IMG/VR virus record: IMGVR_UViG_3300042554_000913
Span: 1 to 35,775 of that record
Origin: a virus
Direction: 5' to 3' (one strand)
Length of the DNA stretch: 35,775 bases
In this document: in pieces, positions 22,405-29,867 of the stretch
Layout of the letters: every line of letters begins with the position of its first letter
Position numbering within the stretch: the stretch's first letter is position 1
Program-made: the position numbers and the translations under genes
Notes under the pieces: generated by a model
What the model saw: only the letters and a program-made list of their open reading frames with translations
Database searches by the model: none
Told to the model about the DNA's origin: nothing

Positions 22405-22868
22405 AGGATGATCGCTTTGTCGTTGGCGTAATCCGCAGGCACAGTTACTTGGCCTTGGCTTACAGGAACTGTGATCATGTGATACGGCTCGCCTATTGAG
22501 ATCTCGTCGGTTGGTCGAAGTTGTGCGTGCCACTTACAGCCCCAAACACGAACCATAAGACGCACCTTCTCTGCCACTGGCAAAAGGAAGAATGCATCGA
22601 CTTGCTCCGCAGTCCTCCCGGCTGTTACTTGAATGTCCTTACTGCGTGCCCACGGCACAATTTCTTCCGCAGCCCATTCCCATGCTTCGAACTGTTCTGT
22701 TAGGAACAGATGTTCCGGCTCCTGTTCGACTACAGCTTGCCACTCGGCAAGAGAAAGTTCGCGTCGGATGATGGCAGTTCGTAATCCGAGACACACCTTG
22801 CCTTCTACTTCATCGCCAAGGAATGCAGGTGACTGATCTAGAGCCGAACACGGATGAGTCATGTCCAT
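22401..22868 (-). CDS. Modification-cassette protein of unknown function (155 residues)
   Basis: ATG at 22868 has AGGAG eight bases upstream and overlaps the end of the QueD-like gene by 10 bases; the stop overlaps the glycosyltransferase start. The sequence is acidic with many Trp and Glu residues (EQFEAWEWAAEEIVPWARSK) and a beta-like C-terminal half (VRVWGCKWHAQLRP, YHMITVPVSQGQVTVPADY). No signal peptide, membrane segment or known motif. Tight packing between DpdA, QueD-like and glycosyltransferase genes suggests a part in making or protecting the modified base. Confidence 0.75.
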   Translation of the reverse strand: MDMTHPCSALDQSPAFLGDEVEGKVCLGLRTAIIRRELSLAEWQAVVEQEPEHLFLTEQFEAWEWAAEEIVPWARSKDIQVTAGRTAEQVDAFFLLPVAEKVRLMVRVWGCKWHAQLRPTDEISIGEPYHMITVPVSQGQVTVPADYANDKAIIL

Positions 22869-23182
22869 ACTTCTGCTCCTTGCTTGCCGTCCTCAAGCAC
22901 GGCGCACCGCGCAAGCCGGTGCTGATTGCAGAGCCATGAAGCGATTTGTTCGCACGACAGAGTCCCGAAGTCGCCGCCAAAGTGCGCTTCTAATGACTCC
23001 CTCACTGCGTCTGCCAGGTCGAAGCACTCTACAGCACGATCTCCATGCGGCACCTCTTTCCACGCCGTGATGCAGAAGGTGTGCCGATGCTTGGCCCTTA
23101 AAAACGATTGACGCTCTGGAGCATCTGGCCAACAATGGACTCCAATCGCTTCAATCGATGCACAAACTAGTTGTCTGCTCAC
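22859..23182 (-). CDS. Small QueD-like (T-fold) protein
   Basis: 107 residues from GTG 23182, preceded by GGAGG six bases upstream; the frame is open further up but only this start has a ribosome site, and the gene overlaps the dpdA end. The order of motifs follows QueD in shortened form: GVHCWPDAPE, then HRHTF in place of HGHRY, a helix DLADAVRESLEAHFG, SCEQIASWL in place of PTSAENLAAWL, and CAVLEDGKQGAEV in place of the ET.SA strand. The first His and the upstream catalytic Cys context differ, so it may not be a carboxytetrahydropterin synthase. It could process a pterin or deazaguanine intermediate or scaffold QueD. Confidence 0.6.
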   Translation of the reverse strand: MSRQLVCASIEAIGVHCWPDAPERQSFLRAKHRHTFCITAWKEVPHGDRAVECFDLADAVRESLEAHFGGDFGTLSCEQIASWLCNQHRLARCAVLEDGKQGAEVWT

Positions 23183-24134
23183 GTAGCACCTCCAGCGTTT
23201 CTGATATACGGTCGAGTCTTTGCTTTGGCTTGACTTGGCACGCTCGGAACTCTGCCCTTGCTTTGTGGTAGTCGAAGCGGCCGTCAGCCAAAGAGTACCG
23301 CAGTCCGATGAGAATGCGCGCTGCTGCAATCCAGTTGCTAGCCGCCAAGAACACATTGACCCCGTGTCGTCGGGAATACACTGACCACAAGGCACACGCA
23401 GTCGATTGCGCGAACGCAACAAACGATGCTGCGCCTCGGTCGAATATCTGTTCGTCGTTGATGTCAGCCTTCGACATCCCGCAATCGCGTATCCACTCTT
23501 GCCATTCTGCAGAAATACCTTTGGCACGCCTTTCGGCTGTAGTGAAATACTTGATTCCGTTTCCGCGCGAGAAGCGACCGAATAAGCCGTAACGCTCTCC
23601 CGCAGAGTGTGTGCTTGAATCGCAACTCGTCAGGCCGAGCGAATACATCTCTGGCCACCGAATGTAGCCAAGCCCATGCAACTGCGCAGTCGGCGCAGCC
23701 GCATGGGCTTGTAGGTAGCGATTTTGAATCCACGCTTCTTTGCCGTGGAAGGTGCCCAGCGCACCTGCAATACAGATACGGCTGTTGATCTGCTGGAACT
23801 CTTGCAGCCGTGCATACGGTGCATCAACAGTAAGCACAGGCATTGGATTCACGCCTGCGTCGACCATTGCGTGCAGATTGCGGAGCGAGCCTTCCTCGTC
23901 CCCGATTACATCTAACTGAATGCATCCCCAGACTTGCGGCGAAGCGAGGTAATACTTGCAGGCCTCAATGTAGTTTGTGAGCCGGATTCGGACGCCTAAC
24001 CTATGCGCCGAGAACGCGCCGCTGTCGATGAGGACGCACGCTCCTTCTGTGTTCATCAGCCTGTGACACAGCGCAGATACTGTATTAGATCTGCCAGATA
24101 GATAGTGATATGAAAACAGCAGCGACGGGATCAT
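23151..24134 (-). CDS. dpdA: DpdA-type 7-deazaguanine transglycosylase (TGT-like)
   Basis: 327 residues. Related to tRNA-guanine transglycosylase but acts on DNA, exchanging guanine for a 7-deazaguanine base. LIDSGAFSAHRLG near residues 35-47 corresponds to the DSGGFQ active-site motif of TGT (catalytic Asp37). IQLDVIGDEEG carries further acidic residues. HGLGYIRWPEMYSLGLTSCD followed by SSTHSAG has the HxLGxxxxE...SxDS pattern of phage DpdA. Start ATG 24134 forms an ATGA overlap with the ParB-like gene; ATG 24158 has no spacing to its purine run. With FolE, QueD and QueE alongside, the assignment is strong. Confidence 0.88.
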   Translation of the reverse strand: MIPSLLFSYHYLSGRSNTVSALCHRLMNTEGACVLIDSGAFSAHRLGVRIRLTNYIEACKYYLASPQVWGCIQLDVIGDEEGSLRNLHAMVDAGVNPMPVLTVDAPYARLQEFQQINSRICIAGALGTFHGKEAWIQNRYLQAHAAAPTAQLHGLGYIRWPEMYSLGLTSCDSSTHSAGERYGLFGRFSRGNGIKYFTTAERRAKGISAEWQEWIRDCGMSKADINDEQIFDRGAASFVAFAQSTACALWSVYSRRHGVNVFLAASNWIAAARILIGLRYSLADGRFDYHKARAEFRACQVKPKQRLDRISETLEVLREQTTSLCID

Positions 24135-24724
24135 GACATTGACGCTACAGACGACCATCCTTCGCGATCAATCAAGGCTTCGATTGCCGCTTTGATCTTC
24201 GCCCGTGACGGCATGTCAGTCACCTTCACAACGATCTTTTCGGAGTATTGGACCTCACGCTCCGCAGCGTTTTGTTCCGGTGCTGCAAACTGTGACGGCC
24301 CGAGCAGTTGTGCTAGATCGCCTTCCGTGAATCCTGTTGCTTCGATGGCTATGCCATTGGCGGCAAGGTCGCGCAGCAGTAAGTCAAGGCCATCCAAGTC
24401 CCATCCGGCGAGTTCTGCAGTCCGGTTGTCTGCAACGGCATAGGCGGCTGCTTCAGCGCCTTGCAGCGTTGTGCGAACCACTGCCACTGTTGTCCAGCCG
24501 AGTTCTTTCGCTGCTTGGAGACGACCGTTGCCTGCCAACACCTTGTTGTCCATCGACACCAGTAGCGGCATCTGTTGGCCGAATCGCTGCAAGCTGGTTT
24601 TGAGCGCCGCAAGATTGCGTTCCGGATGCTTGCGAACATTGGTCGGATCAAGAACAAGTTCATCGATTCGCACTTGCTCATAGGTCAGCAGTTGGAGGTT
24701 GTGGTCCTTGGTCGTTCGTGCCAT
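24131..24724 (-). CDS. ParB-like nuclease-fold protein next to dpdA
   Basis: 197 residues. The N-terminal half is a ParB/Srx-type domain: RIDELVLDPTNVRKHPERNL, KTSLQRFGQQMPLLVSM, VLAGNGRLQAAKELGW (the GxxR/NGR box) and a following VADNRTAELAGWD. The C-terminal half is short and has no HTH I can see. ParB-like proteins (DpdB) accompany DpdA in bacterial 7-deazaguanine DNA islands, where they are needed for base insertion, so a helper role, for example an ATP-dependent or DNA-binding step, is plausible. The start could also be ATG 24736. Lies between the HNH gene and dpdA with overlaps on both sides. Confidence 0.8.
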   Translation of the reverse strand: MARTTKDHNLQLLTYEQVRIDELVLDPTNVRKHPERNLAALKTSLQRFGQQMPLLVSMDNKVLAGNGRLQAAKELGWTTVAVVRTTLQGAEAAAYAVADNRTAELAGWDLDGLDLLLRDLAANGIAIEATGFTEGDLAQLLGPSQFAAPEQNAAEREVQYSEKIVVKVTDMPSRAKIKAAIEALIDREGWSSVASMS

Positions 24725-25325
24725 GCCTAACACCATACTCTGTTGACCATCTGCTGGCTAGCCATGCTTGTTCGTCTGTTACGGCGTCTGGTATCGCGCC
24801 TACCTCGTGCGTTACTACGGGAATCTTCCATCTGCCTGCTGCCTGCTTGCACCAAGCCGCATCATCAAGGCTGATAGTCAACTTCAAGTCTGATAGCAGT
24901 CCTCCTGACCATGCGCTGATCACGCCTTCCGCAGCCGACAGCATGAGCCTATGTGCTTGCTGCCAACTGAACCTTGCCGCGGCTTGTCGTCGAATGACGC
25001 GCCAGTCAAAGCCTGCTACTGCTTCTGCATTCAACGACACACATATCAGCGTTAGGCTCGAGCGTTCTTTATTGCGCCGAGCCGAAAGGTCTGCGGGAGT
25101 CTTGACTGCGTCGTGACATCGCTTGCAAAGCGGTTGCAGGTTGTCGGTTGTGTTTGTGCCGCCGTCGCGAAGCGGGACAATGTGATCAACAACCGCCGCG
25201 GCTACGGTCCGTCCCGCTGCTAGGCATAAGCGACACAAGGGCTGCTCACGCAACAGCGCCATACGCTGCTTACGCCATGATGCGTCGTATGGCGACTGGC
25301 CGATCTTCGGTGGCTTGTATGGCAT
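24678..25325 (-). CDS. HNH endonuclease with C-terminal extension
   Basis: 215 residues. Residues 1-90 are a standard HNH nuclease: CRLC and CKRC zinc pairs, VVDHIVPLRDGG, and DNLQPLCKRCHDAVKT. Residues 95-215 are an added domain (SSLTLICVSLNAEAVAGFDW, KLTISLDDAAWCKQAAGRW) with no P-loop. It vaguely follows the outline of the kinase domain fused to HNH in some phages, perhaps degenerate. The ATG at 25325 overlaps the RusA stop as TGATG. Position at the head of the modification cassette, away from terS, raises the question whether it spares modified phage DNA and cuts unmodified DNA. Confidence 0.85.
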   Translation of the reverse strand: MPYKPPKIGQSPYDASWRKQRMALLREQPLCRLCLAAGRTVAAAVVDHIVPLRDGGTNTTDNLQPLCKRCHDAVKTPADLSARRNKERSSLTLICVSLNAEAVAGFDWRVIRRQAAARFSWQQAHRLMLSAAEGVISAWSGGLLSDLKLTISLDDAAWCKQAAGRWKIPVVTHEVGAIPDAVTDEQAWLASRWSTEYGVRHGTNDQGPQPPTADL

Positions 25326-25756
25326 CACTGGCCGGGCAAGTTGAAGCCCATCGGCTGAACCTTGATGCTCACGCAGTCGGAAGCAGAGTCGATCTTGCCG
25401 CTGGCCTTCTCGGCAACCTGCGCGTCATCAAGCCAGATCCCTGCCTCGGTCAAAGCGTCCATCACTGCCTTCTCTAAGTTGTCGAGGTCTGGGCGCGCGA
25501 TGCGCCAGCCACGGCTCTTGCGCCCGGTCTTCTTGAACGCGAACACGCACTCAAGGCGCACCGGGCCTTCGATCGGACCGCGCTTACGATGCTTCATGGC
25601 TTCTGCGATGATGGCCTGCCTGTACGCGTGGACTGGATGCGCACTCGGGATGTAGTGCTTGACGAAGCCGCCGCGTGCGGTCACGCTGTGACGCGGCTGC
25701 GCGACGGGCTTGACGTGGACCACGAAGTGGATCACTTCATCTGCGTCAGCATCCAT
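25325..25756 (-). CDS. rusA: RusA-like Holliday junction resolvase
   Basis: 143 residues. Resolves branched recombination or replication intermediates before packaging. The family motif [19 protein letters not shown] with catalytic aspartates is clear, followed by [11 protein letters not shown]. An N-terminal strand region ([20 protein letters not shown]) is typical. ATG at 25756 has a strong AGGAGG seven bases upstream. Overlaps the 74-residue gene before it by 25 bases and is coupled to the HNH gene after it. Confidence 0.92.
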   Translation of the reverse strand: MDADADEVIHFVVHVKPVAQPRHSVTARGGFVKHYIPSAHPVHAYRQAIIAEAMKHRKRGPIEGPVRLECVFAFKKTGRKSRGWRIARPDLDNLEKAVMDALTEAGIWLDDAQVAEKASGKIDSASDCVSIKVQPMGFNLPGQ

Positions 25757-25956
25757 GCGATCCTCCTGCGAATGCGTTCTACATACTCTCGCTTCTCGCT
25801 GCGGGCACGGTGGTAGTCGATGTACGCCAACAGGAACCGCAACTGTTCGTCACAGAACATACAAGTCTGCAGCCAGCGTTCGCTGCGTTCTTCGCACGCA
25901 CGACGCTTCTGCTCGCAGTCGGCCTGTGCTGCTTCTGATGGTGGCAACGGTTGCAC
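25732..25956 (-). CDS. Small basic helical protein, 74 residues
   Basis: The frame starts at GTG 25956 after the terminator that follows the primase gene, and overlaps the RusA start. The product is rich in Arg, Glu and Gln, with two Cys in TCMFCDEQ and an amphipathic helix [20 protein letters not shown]. No motif recognised. A short palindrome GCAACCGTTGC covers the start region, possibly an operator. Since the primase terminator lies just upstream, this gene may have its own weak promoter or rely on read-through. Confidence 0.6.
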   Translation of the reverse strand: MQPLPPSEAAQADCEQKRRACEERSERWLQTCMFCDEQLRFLLAYIDYHRARSEKREYVERIRRRIAWMLTQMK

Positions 25957-25969
25957 GCGTGCAGCCTAT

Positions 25970-26017
25970 CGCCAAAAACGAACAAAGCCCCCGCCCCGGG
26001 TCACCGGAACGGGGGCT
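25970..26017 (-). terminator. Rho-independent terminator after the primase gene
   Basis: On the minus strand AGCCCCCG (26017-26010) pairs with CGGGGGCT (25993-25986), with extra pairing inside the loop, followed by TTTGTTCGTTTTT. Six bases after the primase stop. The best intrinsic terminator in the window; it separates the replication genes from RusA and the modification cassette. Confidence 0.8.
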
Positions 26018-26022
26018 AGCCA

Positions 26023-26883
26023 TCAAGCGTGCCGCGCACGCCACAAGAGGTCCGCCTTGGTTGCCCCGGCTTGCGCCCATGCGCGCAAGTCCTTGACGGG
26101 CGGAGTGACGGTCACTACCTCCTTGGCGCGCGGCTCGATGGCTTGCCGCAGCGACTCTGCGCCATCGCGCCCGGCGGCATCGTTGTCGGTCACCAGCATG
26201 ACGCGCTTACCGCGCGCCAGCGCCGCAACTGTCTGCGTAGCCGCCTTGCAGCCCGGGCGCGCTACGGCGTTCAGGCCCCATGACGCGGCCACCATCAGGT
26301 CTGACTCGCCTTCTGTCACCACTAGCGTCGGCTTGGACGGATCGAACGCCTTGGCGTAGATAAGACCAAGCCTGCTGCCTGTCGCGCAAAGTTTCCGCCC
26401 GTCAAAGGTGCGGACCTTGAGGCCGATCAGTGCGCCAGCCTCTCCGCGCATGGCGAAGCACCATCCCGTCGCTGCTTCGTCCCCGTGGCTCCTCCAGCGC
26501 CACGCGCCTACCTCTACCGTGCCAACGGTTGGCAGCGGCAGTTTCAGCGTCTGCGCCAGCGCAGCCATGTCATCATCCGTTCTGGCGCGCAGGGCAGCAG
26601 CCCAGTCTGATGCGAAGTCGCGTACAGGCGGAGTGTGCCGGAGAGCGTCCCGGAGGATGACGCGGTCCGTGCTGGCACCATCGCGGCGATGAAGCCAGCC
26701 TGCGTCACCGATCTTGCGATCCGATTCCACGCGAGGGCAGATTGCCAGCCCCCGCGCTTCGTCAATCACGCACCACGACTGGTTGCGGTGCAGGTGACCA
26801 CACACCCAACATGGCCGCGCACGCGTGACGCGCACGCCATCGAAGGTCACCTCCCCGGTCTTGCGGTCGATGAGCCTCACCAT
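26023..26883 (-). CDS. TOPRIM-domain primase
   Basis: 286 residues. Residues 20-60 hold a Cys-rich zinc ribbon (ARPCWVCGHLHRNQSWC, LAICP). The TOPRIM fold is at about 180-250: TLVVTEGESDLMVAA (catalytic Glu191) and RVMLVTDNDAAGRDGAESL (metal-binding Asp residues). Makes RNA primers for phage DNA synthesis. No helicase domain is attached; a separate SF2 helicase is encoded just before. ATG at 26883 follows AAGGAGA. A perfect copy of the TGCCAAC/GTTGGCA palindrome lies inside the gene at 26520-26534. Confidence 0.85.
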   Translation of the reverse strand: MVRLIDRKTGEVTFDGVRVTRARPCWVCGHLHRNQSWCVIDEARGLAICPRVESDRKIGDAGWLHRRDGASTDRVILRDALRHTPPVRDFASDWAAALRARTDDDMAALAQTLKLPLPTVGTVEVGAWRWRSHGDEAATGWCFAMRGEAGALIGLKVRTFDGRKLCATGSRLGLIYAKAFDPSKPTLVVTEGESDLMVAASWGLNAVARPGCKAATQTVAALARGKRVMLVTDNDAAGRDGAESLRQAIEPRAKEVVTVTPPVKDLRAWAQAGATKADLLWRARHA

Positions 26884-27104
26884 GGGTCGGTCTCCTTCTG
26901 TCGCCTGCGCTTCATGATGGTCTCCACTGCTTCGGGCACGCTGATGACTGAAGCGTCAGGCACAGTGATGGCCACGGAGTTCGGGCAGTCCTGCCCATTC
27001 ATCAGGATGGGCTGGCAGACCCACTCTGTCTGCCCGTACTCGTCTGTGCGCGTCATCACGCGCACGCGCACCAGCGCAGCCTGATTCGGCTTGAAGCGGT
27101 TCAT
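26877..27104 (-). CDS. Small replication-region protein, 75 residues
   Basis: ATG at 27104 has AAGGAGG eight bases upstream; it overlaps the neighbouring genes by 4 and 7 bases. The product, starting MNRFKPNQAALVRVRVMTRT, looks beta-rich with DEYGQTEWVCQPI and ends with a basic helix RRRQKE. No domain recognised. Sits between a 62-residue gene and the primase, so it is probably part of the replication block. Function unknown. Confidence 0.7.
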   Translation of the reverse strand: MNRFKPNQAALVRVRVMTRTDEYGQTEWVCQPILMNGQDCPNSVAITVPDASVISVPEAVETIMKRRRQKETDPW

Positions 27105-27289
27105 GCCTTGTCCTCCTTGAAGCAGTCCCAACCTCGGCGATCGGCGTAGTCCTCAACGGTGAAGTAGCCGTGCGCGTGCTTGTGGCATACCTCGCGCCGG
27201 GCTTCGTCCCGCTCGCGCCGCGCTTCATCGCGCTGCGCGATCATCTCTTCTAGGGCGGCAAGCGCCGCGTCCAGTTCTCCAGCCTTCAT
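27101..27289 (-). CDS. Small charged helical protein, 62 residues
   Basis: ATG at 27289 overlaps the helicase stop as ATGA. The first half is a Glu/Arg-rich coiled helix (ALAALEEMIAQRDEARRERD), the second contains CHKHAHGYFTVEDY and ends near DRRGWDCFKEDKA, with His and Cys residues that might bind metal. Likely a small helicase or primase partner by position only. Confidence 0.7.
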   Translation of the reverse strand: MKAGELDAALAALEEMIAQRDEARRERDEARREVCHKHAHGYFTVEDYADRRGWDCFKEDKA

Positions 27290-28944
27290 CGGACACCACC
27301 TCTCTTGATACGGTCGATCTCGTCCGACGCAGTGCGGCGGTCGAATTGATCCGGGTTCTTGCCGTGCTTGATGAGGAATGCGGCCTGTGCAGGCGACGGC
27401 GTTGCCTGCATGGCTTCGATCAACTGACTTGCCTCGCGCAGCGTGAGCAGTTCCGGCAGGGCGACCTTCATGCGCTGCAGATACGCGATCTGCCGCTCCG
27501 TCGCTGGCCTGCCCGTTGCCCATGCCTGCTCGCGGTCCGGCGACAACGCGATGAGCGAGAACGGATCGATCTCCTGCGTGCTGTAGTTCGCCTTGCCGAC
27601 GATGCCGCGCCGCTCGTGCCACTCGCGCTCTTCGCGCGCTTGCCGCTCCGTTTCCGTCAGCAGTTCCAGCACATCCACATCGTCCACCTGCGCCCGGTCC
27701 ATGCACCGAGCCTCCGCTCGCTCGCGGATCTCCTCGCTGCTCTTGCCGCCGAGCGCGTCGGCAAGGTGGACCAACTTGTGTCGGCCCGCGTTGCCGCAGA
27801 AGTCCAGCACGGTCAGGTGCTGCTTGGCGCTTGCCGCAATGGCTGCGCGCCGCTCGTCGGCATCGGACAGCCCGTCGATCACGCCGGGCAGCGGGCGCGT
27901 GCCGCGACCGATGCACTGCGAGTACAGCGCGCGGCTCTTGGTCGGTCGCATCATGGCGACCACCTGCACGCCGCGACCGTCCAGCGCGGCATCGTCCCAC
28001 CCTTCGGTGGCCACGCCGACGTTCACGAGGAACTGGTAGCGGCCTTCCGCGAAGCCTGCGAACCTCTCGCGGCGCACATCGCGGTCCGTCTTGCCATCGA
28101 CTGCGACGGCGCACGCGGCCCGGTGTCGGTTCAAGATCTCTGCGATGCGGTGCGCGTGCGCAACGCTGGCCGCGAACACGATGCACCGTCGGTCGCCCGC
28201 GATGTCAATGGTCGGATGGACCATGCCGTGCAGCGTCTCTTCGTAGCGCAGCACGTTGTCGAGGTCTGCGCCGTTTAGGTCACCAGCGGTAGTCCGGCAC
28301 TCGGAGAAGTCGAGACCTGCGACATTCACCACGCGCTGCTTGATGTTGACCAGCCAGCCAGCCTCAACGCCTTCCCGAATGCCGAACTCGTACGCGCACT
28401 TGGCGAACATCTCGCCAAGCGCCGCTTCGTCCGTGCGGTCCGGCGTGGCCGTCACGCCGAGCACGCGGCAGGATTCGTTCTGCCTGTAATGATCGACCAC
28501 GGCGCGATACGAATCTGCCACCGCATGGTGCGCCTCGTCAACGATCACGAGGCCGAACTGCTTCGGGTCGAATCGTTGCATCCGCTTGCGGTCCGTGCGC
28601 CCGGCCACCTGCGTTTGAACCGTACTGACTACGACCTGCGGACGGCGCAGGTACGAGTCATCGACCCGCGCTGCGCCCATCTCGATACCGACCTCCAGCC
28701 CGGTCATGCGCTTGATCGTGCGCGCTGCCTGCGTGATCAGTTCTTCCCGGTGCGCCAGCACCAGCACGCGACATGGCGTGCGGCTGACCCATGATCGGAT
28801 CACCTCCGCGAACACCACAGTCTTACCGAGCCCGGTTGCCATGACGATGAGCGCGCTCCCATGAGCGCGCATCGCCTCTGTAGCCGCGTCGTGCGCGGCC
28901 TGCTGGTAGTCGCGCAGTGCGACCACCGGATGAGTTGTAACCAT
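27286..28944 (-). CDS. SF2 DEAD/DEAH-box helicase
   Basis: 552 residues. Motifs in order: Q-motif-like VALRDYQQAAHDAA, Walker A MATGLGKTVVFAEV (about 35-48), VLVLAHREEL (Ia), IVDEAHHAV (DEAH box), GVTATPDR (III), then the second RecA domain with CIVFAASVAHAHR, VGVATEGWD and YSQCIGRGTRP (VI). The C-terminal 130 residues are helical with a RPATERQIAYLQRMKV segment. Unwinds DNA during replication or repair. ATG 28944 follows AAAGGA; a longer frame upstream lacks a ribosome site and runs through the regulatory hairpin. Confidence 0.9.
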   Translation of the reverse strand: MVTTHPVVALRDYQQAAHDAATEAMRAHGSALIVMATGLGKTVVFAEVIRSWVSRTPCRVLVLAHREELITQAARTIKRMTGLEVGIEMGAARVDDSYLRRPQVVVSTVQTQVAGRTDRKRMQRFDPKQFGLVIVDEAHHAVADSYRAVVDHYRQNESCRVLGVTATPDRTDEAALGEMFAKCAYEFGIREGVEAGWLVNIKQRVVNVAGLDFSECRTTAGDLNGADLDNVLRYEETLHGMVHPTIDIAGDRRCIVFAASVAHAHRIAEILNRHRAACAVAVDGKTDRDVRRERFAGFAEGRYQFLVNVGVATEGWDDAALDGRGVQVVAMMRPTKSRALYSQCIGRGTRPLPGVIDGLSDADERRAAIAASAKQHLTVLDFCGNAGRHKLVHLADALGGKSSEEIRERAEARCMDRAQVDDVDVLELLTETERQAREEREWHERRGIVGKANYSTQEIDPFSLIALSPDREQAWATGRPATERQIAYLQRMKVALPELLTLREASQLIEAMQATPSPAQAAFLIKHGKNPDQFDRRTASDEIDRIKRGGVR

Positions 28945-29040
28945 CTGCGTCCTTTCAGTTGAGTTGCGTTGCCCTGCACGGTGCAGGCTTCCGGGCATGA
29001 GGAACGCCCTCATGCCCGGTAGCGCGTACCGTCATCCACT
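28945..29040 (-). promoter_or_regulatory. Regulatory gap before the helicase: hairpin and shared 15-bp palindrome
   Basis: In transcription order, a perfect 12-bp stem CCGGGCATGAGG/CCTCATGCCCGG with a 5-nt loop (29019-28991) is followed by the palindrome CCTGCACCGTGCAGG (28987-28973) and the Shine-Dalgarno AAAGGA. The palindrome is identical to those before the far early genes at 222, 34199, 34857 and 35368, so one DNA-binding protein probably controls both blocks. Confidence 0.7.
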
Positions 29041-29844
29041 TCAGCCGCGCTGTGCCTTCGGGATCAGATCCCACTGCCGCTTGCTAACCCATCCGCAGCC
29101 GCGACAGGTGTCGCAGCCACTGCCTTCGCAGATGGGGCAGACCTTGTACGGCATCGCCTGCTTCAAGGCGGTACGGGCGTTCTTGAGGTCCGCCTCCACC
29201 GACTGCGCATTGATGTAGTGCCCATGCGCAGTGCCTGCCACGCGCTGCACGGCCAGCAACGCATCATCGGTAGCCTTGATGGCGACCTCGACCGCCGCCT
29301 CTGCTGCCATCATGAGGCGGTCAACTTCACTGACCTCACCGATGTCCTCGGCGACCTCTAGGGCTTCATCGACCTGCGCTGCGATCTGCTGGTCAAGCGC
29401 CTCTGCTTCTTCGGCTTGCTTGGCGTGCAAGCGAACCATCTCGCGCGTTACCGCACAGTGCGCTGCGATGTCCGCATGACTTGACTCTGGTCGCGCCAGC
29501 AGCGCGAGCGCGACAGCGCGTCGCTTGTCCGCGTTCGTGCGGCGCACACCGTGCCGCAGGTTGGCCTGCGCAGCCAGCCAGATCGCGTCCATGCGGTTGC
29601 CTGTGGTGACCACGGCTGCGATGGTCTTCGCCTTCAAAGCCTTCGCGGCCATCACGCGGTGCCAGCCGTCCACGCAGTACAGCGTGGCACCGTCCTTGAC
29701 CACGGCGATAGGCGGGAACACCTCGCCTTCCTCCATGGCCACCTTGTAATCCTCCACTGCCTCTGCCGTGACCGACACGCGTGGCTGCATGTCTCGATCC
29801 AACACAATGTCCTTGACTTTCAACTGCTGTGTCTTGTCTGCCAT
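29041..29844 (-). CDS. ParB-like protein with HTH and zinc-finger end
   Basis: 267 residues. ParB N-terminal fold at about 5-100 (DIVLDRDMQPRVSVTAEAVE, EVFPPIAVVKDG, YCVDGWHRVMAAKAL), an HTH near 125-150 (SSHADIAAHCAVTREMVRL), a long acidic helical stretch, and a Cys cluster CPICEGSGCDTCRGCGW at the end, like a DnaJ-type zinc finger. Probably a DNA-binding regulator or replication/partition-like factor. The ATG at 29844 follows AGGACGCAG, the same ribosome site as the helicase gene. Distinct from the ParB-like protein at 24131. Confidence 0.8.
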   Translation of the reverse strand: MADKTQQLKVKDIVLDRDMQPRVSVTAEAVEDYKVAMEEGEVFPPIAVVKDGATLYCVDGWHRVMAAKALKAKTIAAVVTTGNRMDAIWLAAQANLRHGVRRTNADKRRAVALALLARPESSHADIAAHCAVTREMVRLHAKQAEEAEALDQQIAAQVDEALEVAEDIGEVSEVDRLMMAAEAAVEVAIKATDDALLAVQRVAGTAHGHYINAQSVEADLKNARTALKQAMPYKVCPICEGSGCDTCRGCGWVSKRQWDLIPKAQRG

Positions 29845-29867
29845 CTGCGTCCTGCAATCTTCCCGCA

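Noticed and set aside
22859-23527. 222-residue version of the QueD-like gene
   Set aside because: The upstream half overlaps dpdA and has no ribosome site; the GTG at 23182 has GGAGG at proper spacing.
27101-28186. Minus-strand frame of 361 codons overlapping the helicase
   Set aside because: Only the last 62 codons (27101-27289) form a real gene with a proper start; the remainder is an Arg-rich shadow of the helicase.
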